From: an uncultured Mollicutes bacterium | Lineage (GTDB): Bacteria > Bacillota_I > Bacilli_A > RF39 > UBA660 | Length of the DNA stretch: 64,000 nt | Assembly: GCA_900543055.1 (NCBI GenBank) | Contig: UQQI01000001.1 | Span: forward strand, 58,831 to 122,830 | Reading direction: 5' to 3' | Shown here: positions 1 through 9,242 of the stretch, one piece after another | Position numbering within the stretch: the stretch's first letter is position 1 | How the letters are laid out: the number at the start of each line of letters is the position of its first letter | Translations under genes and position numbers: made by a program | Notes under the pieces: model-generated | What the model was told of the DNA's origin: nothing | The model's database searches: none | Seen by the model: only the letters and a program-made list of their open reading frames with translations

Positions 1-1
1 C

Positions 2-229
2 TTCCCACATATGCCATTAACTAAAAAGCCTATCGGTACAAGACAAGGTAAAGGTAAAGGTAATGTTGAAGGATGGGTTGCAGTAGTTAAGGAAGGAAAA
101 ATAATGTTCGAAATAGCAGGTGTTGATGAAGCAACTGCACGTGAGGCATTAAGACTTGCTTCTCATAAACTACCAGTAGCAACAAAATTTGTAAAAAAAG
201 AAAATGGTGGTGAATCAAATGAAGGTTAA
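2..229 (+). CDS. rplP: 50S ribosomal protein L16, 5' end cut by window
   Basis: C-terminal 75 residues of L16, which sits near the A site and peptidyl transferase centre of the large subunit. The frame is open from base 2, and the text [15 protein letters not shown], then [17 protein letters not shown], is the classic L16 C-terminal half. The N-terminus lies outside the window, so the ATG at 11 is internal and not a start. It is the first gene of a long ribosomal operon and its stop overlaps the rpmC start by 11 bases, indicating coupled translation. Identification is secure. Confidence 0.97.
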   Translation, partial: FPHMPLTKKPIGTRQGKGKGNVEGWVAVVKEGKIMFEIAGVDEATAREALRLASHKLPVATKFVKKENGGESNEG

Positions 230-413
230 AGAGATTAGAGAATTATCAACTGAAGAAATCAACAAAAAATTAGTTGAAGCAAAAGAAGAACTATTCAATT
301 TACGTTTTCAACAAGCAACAGGTAATTTAGAAAAACCTTCTAGAATTAGAGATTTAAGACACACCGTTGCAAGAATGAAAACCGTTCTAAAAGAACGTGA
401 GATTAACGAATAG
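219..413 (+). CDS. rpmC: 50S ribosomal protein L29
   Basis: L29 (64 residues) binds 23S rRNA near the exit tunnel, where signal recognition particle and trigger factor dock. The sequence starts [10 protein letters not shown] and contains the family block [20 protein letters not shown]. An in-frame ATG at 204 exists, but the ATG at 219 matches the family start and lies 5-10 bases after GGTGG. The gene overlaps the rplP stop and is followed by rpsQ after 11 bases. It ends in TAG, which shows that amber is a normal stop codon in this genome. Confidence 0.96.
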   Translation: MKVKEIRELSTEEINKKLVEAKEELFNLRFQQATGNLEKPSRIRDLRHTVARMKTVLKEREINE

Positions 414-424
414 GAGGATATAAA

Positions 425-685
425 GTGGAAAAGAAAGTAAGAAAAGAATTAGTTGGAAAAGTAGTAAGCGCAACTAATGATAAAACAATTAGTGTTTTAG
501 TTGAAACTTATAAAAACCATCCGTTATATCACAAAAGAGTTAAAAGCTCAAAGAAATATTGTGTACATGATGAAAAAAATATAGCAAAAGTTGGAGATAC
601 TGTTCGTATAGTAGAAACTAGACCATTATCAAAAACTAAACATTTCTATTTAAAAGAAATAGTAAAAGAAGCAGTTATTATTTAA
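425..685 (+). CDS. rpsQ: 30S ribosomal protein S17
   Basis: S17 (86 residues) is a primary 16S rRNA-binding protein of the small subunit body. It has the OB-fold segments [19 protein letters not shown], then [14 protein letters not shown] and [17 protein letters not shown]. The start is GTG at 425, preceded by AGGAGGA at good spacing. No ATG lies nearby in frame, so GTG is the real start. It is embedded in the spc operon between rpmC and rplN. Length matches the family. Confidence 0.96.
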   Translation: MEKKVRKELVGKVVSATNDKTISVLVETYKNHPLYHKRVKSSKKYCVHDEKNIAKVGDTVRIVETRPLSKTKHFYLKEIVKEAVII

Positions 686-712
686 CGCTTAGATGAGAAG
701 GAGGAATAATCT

Positions 713-1081
713 ATGTTACAACAAGAAAGCCGTATGAAGGTTGCTGACAACTCTGGTGCACGTGAATTATTAGTAATCCGTGTATTAGGTGGAAGTAAAG
801 TAAAAACAGGTAACATTGGTGATGTAGTAGTTGGAACAGTTAAAAGCGCAATCCCTAACTCACCAATTCCAAAAGGAAAAGTTGTAAAAGCAGTTATCGT
901 TCGTAGTCGTCAAGGCGTTCGTCGTGAAGATGGAAGTTACATTAAGTTCGATGACAATGCTTGTGTTATCATTCGTGATGACAAGAGTCCAGTAGGAACT
1001 CGTATCTTTGGACCAGTAGCAAGAGAACTTCGTGATAAAGATTACATGAAAATTGTTTCTTTAGCAAAAGAAGTACTATAA
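713..1081 (+). CDS. rplN: 50S ribosomal protein L14
   Basis: L14 (122 residues) is a core large-subunit protein that forms the intersubunit bridge B8 with helix 14 of 16S rRNA. The start [19 protein letters not shown] and the end [19 protein letters not shown] are diagnostic and the length is exactly that of the family. AAGGAGG precedes the ATG. It lies between rpsQ and rplX in the usual order. Codon use here is richer in CGT and ATC than in later accessory genes, as expected for a highly expressed gene. Confidence 0.97.
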   Translation: MLQQESRMKVADNSGARELLVIRVLGGSKVKTGNIGDVVVGTVKSAIPNSPIPKGKVVKAVIVRSRQGVRREDGSYIKFDDNACVIIRDDKSPVGTRIFGPVARELRDKDYMKIVSLAKEVL

Positions 1082-1094
1082 GAGGAGGATAAAT

Positions 1095-1406
1095 ATGAAC
1101 TTTAAAGTAGGAGATGAAGTTGTAGTTATCACTGGTTCTGATAAAGGTAAAACAGGAAAAATCGTTAAAACATTAAGAAACGAAAATAAAGTTATCGTTG
1201 AAGGTGTACATATGGTTAAGAAACATCAAAAACCAACTGGTACTGAAACAGGTGGAATTATTGAAGTTGCTGCACCAATCAATGCATCAAATGTTATGAT
1301 AGTTGATCCTAAAACTAAAAAAAGAACTAGAATTGGACATACAACTGATGAAAAAACAGGTAAAAAAATAAGAATAGCAAAAAAATCAAACGAAAAAATT
1401 GATTAA
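1095..1406 (+). CDS. rplX: 50S ribosomal protein L24
   Basis: L24 (103 residues) initiates assembly of the large subunit and lies by the exit tunnel. The N-terminal KOW motif reads [20 protein letters not shown], followed by [15 protein letters not shown], which is typical. The start is preceded by AGAGGAGG. Order rplN-rplX-rplE is canonical. Nothing unusual is visible. Confidence 0.97.
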   Translation: MNFKVGDEVVVITGSDKGKTGKIVKTLRNENKVIVEGVHMVKKHQKPTGTETGGIIEVAAPINASNVMIVDPKTKKRTRIGHTTDEKTGKKIRIAKKSNEKID

Positions 1407-1423
1407 TTGGAAGGAGGGTAATT

Positions 1424-1963
1424 ATGAACCGCCTAAAAGAGAAATACTTAAATGAAGTAGTTCCAAGTTTAAAAGAAAAATATAATTATAAGTCAATAAT
1501 GGAAGTTCCAAAATTAGAAAAAGTTGTTATTAATATGGGTGTTGGTGATGCAACTACAAATTCTAAATTATTAGAAGCAGCAGTTCATGATTTAACATTA
1601 ATTTCTGGACAAAAACCAGTAGTAACAAAAGCAAAAAAATCAATCGCTGGATTTAAAGTAAGAGAAGGTCAAGCTATTGGTTGCAAAGTAACACTAAGAG
1701 GAGATAATATGTATAACTTTATTGATAAGTTAATCACTATCTCATTACCAGGTGTTAGAGATTTCCGTGGAGTTAGTCCAAAAGCTTTCGATGGTAGAGG
1801 AAACTATACAATGGGAATTAAAGAACAATTAATTTTTCAAGAAATTAATTACGATGATGTAGTAAAAGTACGTGGAATGGATATCGTTTTCGTAACTACA
1901 GCACGCACAAATGAAGAATCATTCGACTTATTAAATGGACTTGGAATTCCTTTTAAAAAGTAA
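1424..1963 (+). CDS. rplE: 50S ribosomal protein L5
   Basis: L5 (179 residues) binds 5S rRNA in the central protuberance and contacts P-site tRNA. Family blocks seen are [43 protein letters not shown] and the C-terminal GLGIPFKK. Start after GGAAGGAGGG. Length matches the 179-180 residues of Firmicute L5. It is followed after 16 bases by the zinc-type S14 gene. Confidence 0.97.
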   Translation: MNRLKEKYLNEVVPSLKEKYNYKSIMEVPKLEKVVINMGVGDATTNSKLLEAAVHDLTLISGQKPVVTKAKKSIAGFKVREGQAIGCKVTLRGDNMYNFIDKLITISLPGVRDFRGVSPKAFDGRGNYTMGIKEQLIFQEINYDDVVKVRGMDIVFVTTARTNEESFDLLNGLGIPFKK

Positions 1964-1979
1964 AAATGGGAGGAATATT

Positions 1980-2165
1980 ATGGCAAAGAAAAGTATGATA
2001 GTAAAGGCTAATAGACCACAAAAATATAAAGTACGTGAATATACAAGATGTTCTCGTTGTGGTCGCCCACACGCAGTTATGAGTAAATTCGGAATCTGCC
2101 GTATTTGCTTCCGTGAATTAGCTTATAAAGGACAAATACCAGGAATTAAAAAATCAAGTTGGTAA
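1980..2165 (+). CDS. rpsZ: 30S ribosomal protein S14, zinc-binding type Z
   Basis: Short, 61-residue S14 of the head of the small subunit. It carries two CxxC pairs (CSRCGRPH and CRIC), so it is the zinc-containing form and not the longer zinc-free form. A longer open frame begins at 1935, but the family start MAKKSMIVK at 1980 follows GGGAGG at normal spacing. It sits between rplE and rpsH as in most Firmicutes. A zinc-free paralogue, if any, would lie elsewhere. Confidence 0.97.
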   Translation: MAKKSMIVKANRPQKYKVREYTRCSRCGRPHAVMSKFGICRICFRELAYKGQIPGIKKSSW

Positions 2166-2185
2166 TTGGAAAGGAGGAAATTATA

Positions 2186-2587
2186 ATGGCAGTAGTAACT
2201 GATACAATTGCAGATATGCTAACAAGAATTCGTAACGCTAACCAAATGCGTTATGAAGAAGTAAAAGTTCCAGCTTCTAATATTAAAAAAGAAATCGCAA
2301 AGATTTTAAAAGAAGAAGGATTTATAAAAGATTATAAGATTGACAGTGATAATACTCAAGGTACTATTATCTTAACTCTTAAATATACTGATAAGAAAGA
2401 AAGAGTTATCACTGGTTTAAAGAGAATTTCCAAACCAGGACTTCGTGTATATGCAAAAAATGATGAAATTCCAAAAGTTTTAAATGGCTTAGGAATCGCA
2501 ATCATTTCAACATCTAAAGGAATTATGACAGATAAAGAAGCTCGTAAACAAAATATAGGTGGAGAAGTTCTAGCTTATATTTGGTAA
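2186..2587 (+). CDS. rpsH: 30S ribosomal protein S8
   Basis: S8 (133 residues) binds the central domain of 16S rRNA and in many bacteria represses the spc operon. It starts [20 protein letters not shown] and ends with the conserved motif [20 protein letters not shown] followed by VLAYIW. The start at 2186 follows AAAGGAGG; the in-frame codon at 2159 overlaps the end of rpsZ and has no binding site. Length is that of the family. Confidence 0.97.
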   Translation: MAVVTDTIADMLTRIRNANQMRYEEVKVPASNIKKEIAKILKEEGFIKDYKIDSDNTQGTIILTLKYTDKKERVITGLKRISKPGLRVYAKNDEIPKVLNGLGIAIISTSKGIMTDKEARKQNIGGEVLAYIW

Positions 2588-2616
2588 TATAATAATAAAT
2601 ATAAGGAGGTGTCGTT

Positions 2617-3147
2617 ATGAGCCGTATTGGAAATCGTATTATTACAATTCCAGAAGGAGTTACTGTTGAAAATGTTGATAACGTTGTAACTGTTAAAGGA
2701 CCAAAAGGAACATTAACACAACAAATGTTAAAAGACATTACAATGAAGGTTGAAGGAAACCAATTAACTTTTGAACGTCTTAACGAAAGTGCTAAAGCAA
2801 TGCATGGAACAATGAATGCCTTAGTAAAAAATATGATTGTTGGTGTAACTGAAGGTTATGCTAAAGGGTTAGAAATCGTTGGTGTTGGTTATCGTTTCAA
2901 TGTACAAGGTAAAAAATTAGTAATCAACGCTGGATATTCACATCCAGTAGAAATGGAAGTACCTGAAGGACTTACAGTTGAATCAGTAAGTAACACAGAA
3001 ATAACTGTAAAAGGTATTGATAAGATGTTAGTTGGAGAATTTGCAGCTAATATTAGAAAAGTAAGACAACCTGAACCATATAAGGGAAAAGGTATCAGAT
3101 ATAAAGATGAACATATTCGTCGTAAAGAAGGAAAGAAAGCTGCTTAA
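2617..3147 (+). CDS. rplF: 50S ribosomal protein L6
   Basis: L6 (176 residues) lies near the sarcin-ricin loop and the factor-binding site. It has the paired L6 domains: MSRIGNRIITIPEGV at the start and the C-terminal block VRQPEPYKGKGIRYKDE. AAGGAGGTG precedes the ATG. The 29-base gap after rpsH is slightly larger than most in the cluster but contains no feature I recognise. Confidence 0.97.
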   Translation: MSRIGNRIITIPEGVTVENVDNVVTVKGPKGTLTQQMLKDITMKVEGNQLTFERLNESAKAMHGTMNALVKNMIVGVTEGYAKGLEIVGVGYRFNVQGKKLVINAGYSHPVEMEVPEGLTVESVSNTEITVKGIDKMLVGEFAANIRKVRQPEPYKGKGIRYKDEHIRRKEGKKAA

Positions 3148-3171
3148 TAAGTAGGAAGGGAGAAAAGTTAT

Positions 3172-3534
3172 ATGATTAAAAAAGAATCTCGTAATAAAAT
3201 GCGTGAATCTCGTCACGAAAGAGTTCGTAAGACATTAATGGGAACAAGCGCTATACCAAGATTATGTGTATTCCGTTCAAACACTGGAATTTACGCACAA
3301 ATCATAGATGATGAAACTAGAACTACTCTTGTATCAGCTTCCTCATTAGATAAAGATTTAAAAATTGAAAATGGAAGTAATGTAGAAGCAGCTAAAGTTG
3401 TAGGTAAGGCAATCGCTGAAAAAGCTACAAAAGCTAAAATTACAAAAGTAGTATTTGATAGAGGTGGATACCTTTATCATGGACGTGTTAAAGCTTTAGC
3501 AGAAGCTGCACGTGAAAACGGATTAGAATTCTAA
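3172..3534 (+). CDS. rplR: 50S ribosomal protein L18
   Basis: L18 (120 residues) binds 5S rRNA together with L5 in the central protuberance. The blocks [35 protein letters not shown] and [20 protein letters not shown] identify it. Start after GGAAGGGAG. The gene lies between rplF and rpsE in standard order, 12 bases before rpsE. Confidence 0.97.
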   Translation: MIKKESRNKMRESRHERVRKTLMGTSAIPRLCVFRSNTGIYAQIIDDETRTTLVSASSLDKDLKIENGSNVEAAKVVGKAIAEKATKAKITKVVFDRGGYLYHGRVKALAEAARENGLEF

Positions 3535-3546
3535 TAGGAGGGTAAT

Positions 3547-4053
3547 ATGCAAAAAAGAAATGACTCTAAAGAAAAACAATTCGAAGAATTAGTAATTGAT
3601 GTTAAAAGCGTTGTTAAAGTTAACAAAGGTGGACGTCAAAGAAGATATTCTGCAACAGTTGTTATTGGAGATCGTAAAGGTAAAGTTGGATTAGGTATTG
3701 GAAAAGCAAATGAAGTACCTGATGCAATAAAAAAAGCATTACAAGATGCAAACAAGAATATTATCACTATTCCTCTAATCGATGGAAGAACAGTTGCTCA
3801 TGAAGCAATTGGTAGAGCTGGAGCTGCTAGAGTTATCATCAAACCTGCTGCTGCAGGTACTGGTGTTATCGCCGGTGGATCAGTTCGTGCAATCCTTGAT
3901 TTAGCAGGAGTTCGTGATGTTGTTTCTAAATCACTAGGAGCAAGAACTAAATTAAATATGGCAAGAGCTGCAATGAATGCGTTAAAGTCAATGAAGACTG
4001 CAGAAGAAGTTGCTGCACTTCGCGGAAAAACAGTAGAGGAGATATTAGGATAA
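3547..4053 (+). CDS. rpsE: 30S ribosomal protein S5
   Basis: S5 (168 residues) helps keep translational accuracy and lies in the mRNA entry region. Both S5 domains are present: [20 protein letters not shown] at the N-terminal RNA-binding half and the C-terminal block [19 protein letters not shown]. Its stop overlaps the rplO start (TAATG). In most bacteria rpmD (L30) follows; here rplO follows directly and there is no room for rpmD. Confidence 0.97.
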   Translation: MQKRNDSKEKQFEELVIDVKSVVKVNKGGRQRRYSATVVIGDRKGKVGLGIGKANEVPDAIKKALQDANKNIITIPLIDGRTVAHEAIGRAGAARVIIKPAAAGTGVIAGGSVRAILDLAGVRDVVSKSLGARTKLNMARAAMNALKSMKTAEEVAALRGKTVEEILG

Positions 4054-4496
4054 TGAAGTTACATGAATTAGAAAAAAATATCGGTGCTACTCATGCAAAG
4101 AAACGTGTAGGACGTGGATCAGGTAGTGGTCTTGGTAAAACAAGTGGTCGCGGACAAAAAGGACAAAAAGCACGTAGTGGTGGTAGTATCAACCCAGTAT
4201 TTGAAGGTGGACAATTACCATTATATAGAAGAATCCCTAAGAGAGGATTTAAGAACGCTAAGTTTAGAACTGTTTATGCAACAATTAACGTAGAAGACTT
4301 AAACGTTTTTGAAGATGGAACAGTAGTTACACCAGCATTATTAAAAGATACTGGTTTATTAAAAAAACAATTAGATGGAGTTAAAGTACTAGGTAATGGA
4401 AAATTAGAAAAGAAAATTACTATTCAAGCTTCTAAATTTTCAGCTAGTGCATTAGAAAAGATTAAAGAGGCAGGAAGTAAAGCTGAGGTGATCTAA
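4053..4496 (+). CDS. rplO: 50S ribosomal protein L15
   Basis: L15 (147 residues) is a late-assembly large-subunit protein. The glycine- and arginine-rich N-terminal part ([20 protein letters not shown]) and [17 protein letters not shown] are diagnostic. The ATG overlaps the rpsE stop codon, so translation is coupled across the position where rpmD is normally found. The secY start follows one base after the stop. Confidence 0.97.
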   Translation: MKLHELEKNIGATHAKKRVGRGSGSGLGKTSGRGQKGQKARSGGSINPVFEGGQLPLYRRIPKRGFKNAKFRTVYATINVEDLNVFEDGTVVTPALLKDTGLLKKQLDGVKVLGNGKLEKKITIQASKFSASALEKIKEAGSKAEVI

Positions 4497-4497
4497 T

Positions 4498-5769
4498 ATG
4501 TTTAAAATAATGAAGGAATTATTTACTTCAGAAAACAAAGATCTACGACACAGAATTTACTTCACTTTGGTAGCATTAACAATATTTATATTAGGATGCT
4601 CAATTAGAGTTCCAGGAACTGATGATTTAACTAGTAACTTAGGTTTTCTAGAATTGATGAATACAATCGGTGGTGGAGCATTAAAAAATTTCTCAATATT
4701 TGCATTAGGAGTTATGCCATATATTACAGCGTCAATTATAATGCAACTATTACAAATGGATATTATTCCATACTTTACAGAACTTAGAAAACAAGGACAT
4801 ACAGGAAGACAAAAGATAAACCAAATTACAAGATATTTAGGTATAGCTTTTGCTTTCATTGAAGGTTATGCCTTTTCCTTTGCTTTCATCGGTAAAGGTT
4901 CAAGTCCAATGCAATATATGTATATTGCAACAGTGTTAACTGCTGGAACTTCCTTACTAATGTGGATGGGTGACCAAATAACACAAAAGGGTATAGGAAA
5001 TGGTCTAAGTTTAATAATTATGTCAGGTATCATAGCAACATTGCCTCAAATGTTTATAACAGCATTTACAAATCTTGTAACATTTACAGGAACTGCACAA
5101 GTTATAACATTAGGAATTGTTAAGTTTTCATTATTTGTACTTGTATATTTTGCAATAGTAATTGGAATGATATTTGTTCAAGAATCAGAAAGAAGAATCC
5201 CAATACAATATGCTAATAAGTCAACAAGCGCTTATGGAAATGCACAAAGTTTTATGCCAATAAAATTAAATTCAGCAGGAGTTATACCAGTAATTTTTGC
5301 ATCAAGTTTATTATCTATTCCAAGCATTATTGCACAGGTAATAAAAAATGATAACTTTTCTGTTATTGTTCAAAAATACTTAACATATACTACTCCAGTT
5401 GGATTCATATTATATGTAATATTTATCTTCTTCTTTGCTTACTTCTATACCTTTATTCAATTAAAGCCAGATGAATTTGCAAAGAACTTACAAGATAATG
5501 GAGGATATATTCCTGGGATTAGACCTGGAGATGAAACTAAGAATTATTTAAGTAAGATCTTATCAAGATTAACAATACTTGGAGCAACATTCTTAACAGT
5601 AATTGCAGGACTACCAATTATATTTTCAAAATTAACAAGTCTACCAACATCAGTAACTATTGGTGGAACAGGATTGTTAATTGTAGTTGGTGTCGCTCTT
5701 GAAACTTACAAACAGTTAGAGGGAAGTATACTAACTAGAAGCTATAAGAGAGGATATAGTAGAAGATAA
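4498..5769 (+). CDS. secY: Preprotein translocase channel subunit SecY
   Basis: SecY (423 residues) is the channel of the Sec translocon in the cytoplasmic membrane, working with SecE and SecA. About ten hydrophobic helices are visible. Family motifs include FALGVMPYITASIIMQLL (helix 2 region), GIGNGLSLIIMSGI, QESERRIPIQYA in the cytosolic loop that contacts SecA, and NLQDNGGYIPGIRPG. The C-terminus ends TRSYKRGYSRR. The stop overlaps the adk ATG (TAATG), as is common for secY-adk. Confidence 0.97.
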   Translation: MFKIMKELFTSENKDLRHRIYFTLVALTIFILGCSIRVPGTDDLTSNLGFLELMNTIGGGALKNFSIFALGVMPYITASIIMQLLQMDIIPYFTELRKQGHTGRQKINQITRYLGIAFAFIEGYAFSFAFIGKGSSPMQYMYIATVLTAGTSLLMWMGDQITQKGIGNGLSLIIMSGIIATLPQMFITAFTNLVTFTGTAQVITLGIVKFSLFVLVYFAIVIGMIFVQESERRIPIQYANKSTSAYGNAQSFMPIKLNSAGVIPVIFASSLLSIPSIIAQVIKNDNFSVIVQKYLTYTTPVGFILYVIFIFFFAYFYTFIQLKPDEFAKNLQDNGGYIPGIRPGDETKNYLSKILSRLTILGATFLTVIAGLPIIFSKLTSLPTSVTIGGTGLLIVVGVALETYKQLEGSILTRSYKRGYSRR

Positions 5770-6422
5770 TGAAAAATATTATGTTTATAGCACCACCTGC
5801 TGCAGGAAAAGGCACACAAGCTGAACTTGTTGTTGAAAAGTATGGTATTCCTCACATATCAACTGGAGATATTTTAAGAGAAATATCAAAAGAAGATAAT
5901 GAAATTGGAGAATATGTTGCTGAAACATTAGCAAGTGGAAAGCTAGTAAAAGATGAAATTACATATCAATTAATCGAAGAAAGATTAAAAAAAAATGATT
6001 GTAAGAATGGTTTCATAATTGATGGTTTTCCAAGAAATTTAGACCAAGCTTACGAATACGATAAAATCCTTGGAAGATTAGGATATGAAGTAGGTAATGT
6101 AATTTTAATAAAAGTAGACAAAGAAACACTTGAAAAAAGAATTGTAGGACGAAGAATCTGTGAAGACTGCAAAACAATTTATAATATAAATTATGAAAGT
6201 AGTTCACCACAAGTAGATTCGGTATGTGATAATTGTGGCGGTAAACTTTATCAAAGATCAGATGATAATCTTGAAGCTTTCGATACTAGATATCAAATGT
6301 ACATTGAAAAGACTGAACCAATTGTTGAACACTACAAAGAAAAAAAAGTTTTAATAGAAGTAGATGGTAATGATACCGTTGAAAATATATTTAAAAAAAT
6401 TGATAAAATAATAAGAGATTAA
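5769..6422 (+). CDS. adk: Adenylate kinase, zinc-lid type
   Basis: Adenylate kinase (217 residues) interconverts ATP + AMP and 2 ADP in the cytosol. The P-loop near residue 10 reads APPAAGKGTQA; most family members have GPPGAGKGTQ, so the first glycines are replaced by alanine, a mild deviation. The LID contains four cysteines (CEDC and CDNC), the zinc-binding form usual in Gram-positives. STGDILR and DGFPRN are canonical. The methionine aminopeptidase gene map normally follows; here a 120-base structured gap leads to infA. Confidence 0.96.
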   Translation: MKNIMFIAPPAAGKGTQAELVVEKYGIPHISTGDILREISKEDNEIGEYVAETLASGKLVKDEITYQLIEERLKKNDCKNGFIIDGFPRNLDQAYEYDKILGRLGYEVGNVILIKVDKETLEKRIVGRRICEDCKTIYNINYESSSPQVDSVCDNCGGKLYQRSDDNLEAFDTRYQMYIEKTEPIVEHYKEKKVLIEVDGNDTVENIFKKIDKIIRD

Positions 6423-6448
6423 TGTATCAAAAATCAGTATCTGATATA

Positions 6449-6518
6449 TAAGAAGGTATATTAAATACCTTCTTAAAAGGATACAAATTCCATCGCTCTA
6501 TAAAAACTGCCGATGGAT
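6449..6518 (+). promoter_or_regulatory. Two hairpins in the adk-infA gap
   Basis: The 121-base gap between adk and infA holds two good hairpins. AGAAGGTAT (6451-6459) pairs with ATACCTTCT (6465-6473) around a five-base loop, and TCCATCG (6489-6495) pairs with CGATGGA (6511-6517). Neither is followed by a T-tract, so they do not look like simple terminators. They may be an RNA-processing site, an mRNA-stability element or a remnant of lost map. Function is not established. Confidence 0.45.
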
Positions 6519-6543
6519 AAATAATTGACAGGAGAGTGAAAAG

Positions 6544-6759
6544 ATGGCTAAGGAAGATACAATTGAAATTGAAGGTAAAGTTCTTGAAATTATTCCAGGA
6601 GGAAAATTCAAAGTTCAATTGGAAAATGGACACATTGTGGAAGCTCACGTTTCTGGTAAAATACGAATGAACTATATTCGCATCTTAGCAGGAGATACCG
6701 TAATGATAGAACTATCGCCTTATGATTTAACACGTGGGCGTATTACCTATCGTAAATAA
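6544..6759 (+). CDS. infA: Translation initiation factor IF-1
   Basis: IF-1 (71 residues) blocks the ribosomal A site during initiation. The S1-type OB fold reads [20 protein letters not shown], then [20 protein letters not shown], ending [17 protein letters not shown] precedes the ATG. It is followed after 14 bases by rpmJ, the usual order. Length and sequence are those of the family. Confidence 0.97.
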   Translation: MAKEDTIEIEGKVLEIIPGGKFKVQLENGHIVEAHVSGKIRMNYIRILAGDTVMIELSPYDLTRGRITYRK

Positions 6760-6773
6760 TAGGAGGGAAAAAT

Positions 6774-6887
6774 ATGAAAGTTAAAGCATCAGTTAAACCA
6801 ATATGCGAAAAATGCAAAGTTATTAAGCGTAAAGGAAAAATTAGAATTATTTGTGAAAACCCAAAACACAAACAAGTTCAAGGATAA
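6774..6887 (+). CDS. rpmJ: 50S ribosomal protein L36, zinc type
   Basis: A 37-codon gene encoding L36, the smallest large-subunit protein. The protein begins [20 protein letters not shown] and has the zinc-ribbon ligands C11, C14, C27 and H32, so it is the zinc-dependent form. AGGAGGG precedes the ATG. Order infA-rpmJ-rpsM is canonical. Confidence 0.96.
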   Translation: MKVKASVKPICEKCKVIKRKGKIRIICENPKHKQVQG

Positions 6888-6906
6888 TTTATAGGAGGTG
6901 TATTAA

Positions 6907-7275
6907 ATGGCACGTATTAAAGGTGTAGACATTCCAAATGACAAGCATATCTGTATTTCATTAACTTACATTTATGGAATTGGAAGAAGTCTTGCAAAAC
7001 AAATTTTAAAAGAAGTTGAAATTGATCCAACTACAAAAACAAAAGATTTATCACAAGATGATTTAATTAAAATTCGTGATGAAATCAACAAACATTTAAC
7101 TGAAGGTGACTTACGTCGTGAAGTAAGTATGAATATTAAGACAAAAATGGAAATTAATTCATACGAAGGAAGTCGTCATAAAAAAGGATTACCTGTAAGA
7201 GGACAAAGAACTAATCGTAATGCTCGTACTCGTAAGGGTAAAGGTAAAACTGTAGCAAACAAAAAGAAAGCTTAG
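6907..7275 (+). CDS. rpsM: 30S ribosomal protein S13
   Basis: S13 (122 residues) of the small-subunit head contacts P-site tRNA and bridges to L5. [31 protein letters not shown] and the basic C-terminus [20 protein letters not shown] are diagnostic. AGGAGGTG precedes the ATG. It ends with TAG. Nothing unusual. Confidence 0.97.
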   Translation: MARIKGVDIPNDKHICISLTYIYGIGRSLAKQILKEVEIDPTTKTKDLSQDDLIKIRDEINKHLTEGDLRREVSMNIKTKMEINSYEGSRHKKGLPVRGQRTNRNARTRKGKGKTVANKKKA

Positions 7276-7316
7276 TTAATTAGTTAAAGGATAAATATTT
7301 AAAGGAGGTAAGACTT

Positions 7317-7700
7317 ATGGCTTATAAGACAAGAAAGAAAAAAGTTAAAAAGAATGTTCCTGAAGGTATTGCTCATATTCATTCAACATTTAATAATACA
7401 ATCACTACAATTACAGATAAAGATGGAAATGTAATTAGTTGGGCATCATCTGGAGCAATCGGTTTCAAAGGAAGTAAGAAATCAACTCCATTCGCTGCAG
7501 GAATGGCTGCTGAAGCTGCTGGAAAAGCTGCATTCGATATGGGTATGCGTAAAGTTGAGGTTCGCGTTAAAGGTTTAGGTCCAGGTCGTGAAACTGCAAT
7601 TCGTTCATTACAAACAGCTGGTCTAGAAGTAACATCAATCGTTGACGTTACACCAATTCCACATAATGGATGCCGTCCACCAAAACGTCCTCGTGGATAA
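7317..7700 (+). CDS. rpsK: 30S ribosomal protein S11
   Basis: S11 (127 residues) forms part of the platform and the mRNA exit (Shine-Dalgarno cleft). Family blocks are [35 protein letters not shown] and the end [27 protein letters not shown] precedes the ATG. It lies between rpsM and rpoA as in other Firmicutes. Confidence 0.97.
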   Translation: MAYKTRKKKVKKNVPEGIAHIHSTFNNTITTITDKDGNVISWASSGAIGFKGSKKSTPFAAGMAAEAAGKAAFDMGMRKVEVRVKGLGPGRETAIRSLQTAGLEVTSIVDVTPIPHNGCRPPKRPRG

Positions 7701-7745
7701 TAAATAGAATATAAGTTGTGAAAAAAGTAAAGGGAGGTTAGTTTC

Positions 7746-8696
7746 ATGTTACAATTTGAAAAACCAATTTATAAAATAACTGATTCTGTAGAAAGTAATT
7801 TTTATGGAAAATTTGAATTAGAACCATTAGAAAGAGGTTTTGGTACTACAATTGGTAATGCATTAAGAAGAGTTATGTTGTCATCTCTTCCAGGAAGTGC
7901 AATCAGTAGTATTAAAATTGATGGAGTTCTTCACGAATTCCAAACAATAGATGGGGTTTATGAAGATGTAACTACTATCATCTTAAATTTAAAAGGTATA
8001 GTATTTAAAAATCATTCAAATGAGGCAAAAGTTGTACGTATTAATACTACAAAAGAAGGAGAAGTAACTGCTGCTGATATCGAGCATGATGCTGATATTG
8101 AAGTAATTAATAAAGATAAAGTAATTTGTACTTTATCAAAGGGTGCTTCTTTCAACATGGAAATGACTGTTACAAATGGTCGTGGATATGTTAGAAGCGA
8201 AGATAACAAGAAGATACATGATATTAAACAAGTTGGAGAAATTGCTATCGACTCTATTTATTCTCCTATTGAAAGAGTTTCATATGAAGTTGGAAATGCT
8301 CGTGTAGGACAAGATGAAAGTTATGACAAATTAACTTTAGATGTATGGACAAATGGTTCAATTAAACCAGAAGAAGCAATTGCATTAGCATCAAGAATCT
8401 TAATTGAACATTTAGAAATTTTAACTGACTTATCATCAATTGCTGATGTAAGTGGTATGATGATTGAAAAAACAGAAGATCCAAAAGTTAAAGCATTAGA
8501 AACATCTATTGAAGACTTAGATTTCTCTGTTAGAGCATATAACTGCTTAAAGAGAGCTGGAATTCATACATTACAAGATCTTGTAAATAAGAGTGAATCA
8601 GATATGATGAAGATTCGTAATTTAGGTAAAAAATCTCTAAAAGAAGTATTAGACAAAATTAGAGATATGGGCTTAATCTTACGTGATGATGACTAA
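7746..8696 (+). CDS. rpoA: RNA polymerase alpha subunit
   Basis: The alpha subunit (316 residues) dimerises to nucleate RNA polymerase. The N-terminal assembly domain carries PLERGFGTTIGNALRRVMLS. The C-terminal domain (about residues 245-310) has helix-hairpin-helix text LDFSVRAYNCLKRAGIHTLQ and LGKKSLKEVLDKI, used to bind UP elements and activators. AGGGAGGT precedes the ATG. Normal length. Confidence 0.97.
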   Translation: MLQFEKPIYKITDSVESNFYGKFELEPLERGFGTTIGNALRRVMLSSLPGSAISSIKIDGVLHEFQTIDGVYEDVTTIILNLKGIVFKNHSNEAKVVRINTTKEGEVTAADIEHDADIEVINKDKVICTLSKGASFNMEMTVTNGRGYVRSEDNKKIHDIKQVGEIAIDSIYSPIERVSYEVGNARVGQDESYDKLTLDVWTNGSIKPEEAIALASRILIEHLEILTDLSSIADVSGMMIEKTEDPKVKALETSIEDLDFSVRAYNCLKRAGIHTLQDLVNKSESDMMKIRNLGKKSLKEVLDKIRDMGLILRDDD

Positions 8697-8713
8697 AATA
8701 AGGAGGAGTAACT

Positions 8714-9091
8714 ATGGCATATAGAAAATTAGGTTCAGATAATAAACATAGAAGAAGTTTATTAGCTACATTAACAAAACAAGTAGTTTTAAATGAATCA
8801 ATTACAACTACAGAAACTAGAGCTAAAGAAGTACGTAAGTTTGTTGATAAAATGATTACTTACGGAAAAAAAGGTGATTTAGTTTCTCGTCGTAAAGCAT
8901 TAGCTTTTTTACACAATGACAAGAAAGTTGTTGACAAAATATTTAATGACTTAGCAAAACGCTATGAAAATCGTAATGGTGGTTATACACAAATCTTAAA
9001 ATTAAATGAAAGACGTGGAGATAACGCTTTAATGGTTATTTTAAGATTAGTTGATGAAACTAAACCTGAAGAAAAAAAGGAAGATAAGTAA
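8714..9091 (+). CDS. rplQ: 50S ribosomal protein L17
   Basis: L17 (125 residues) lies near the exit tunnel. [20 protein letters not shown] and [17 protein letters not shown] identify it. It carries a short acidic-basic tail EEKKEDK. It is the last gene of the operon, closed by a good intrinsic terminator eleven bases after the stop. Confidence 0.97.
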   Translation: MAYRKLGSDNKHRRSLLATLTKQVVLNESITTTETRAKEVRKFVDKMITYGKKGDLVSRRKALAFLHNDKKVVDKIFNDLAKRYENRNGGYTQILKLNERRGDNALMVILRLVDETKPEEKKEDK

Positions 9092-9101
9092 TTATCTTAT
9101 A

Positions 9102-9129
9102 GCAAGTATACTAAAATACTTGCTTTTTT
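9102..9129 (+). terminator. Intrinsic terminator of the ribosomal operon
   Basis: GCAAGTAT (9102-9109) pairs with ATACTTGC (9115-9122), loop ACTAA, followed by a run of T. It closes the rplP-rplQ transcription unit. Confidence 0.9.
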
Positions 9130-9212
9130 ATGTAAAATCATTTTATTTGCAGTATAATATAAAGTATTCTTTTTTATACGTTAATATATGTATAGAAAAA
9201 ATATACACAATT

Positions 9213-9221
9213 TGATATAAT
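9213..9221 (+). promoter_or_regulatory. Extended -10 promoter of the dehydrogenase gene
   Basis: TG-A-TATAAT at 9213-9221 is an extended -10 element 22 bases before the next start codon, giving a very short leader. No convincing -35 is present, which is normal for extended -10 promoters. Confidence 0.6.
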
Positions 9222-9242
9222 AAAAAAGAAACAGGTGATTTT

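Noticed and set aside
7379..7747. Long open frame on the minus strand opposite rpsK
   Set aside because: It is the antisense shadow of a conserved ribosomal gene with no ribosome binding site; the same applies to the other antisense frames over secY, essC, adhE and groEL-like genes.
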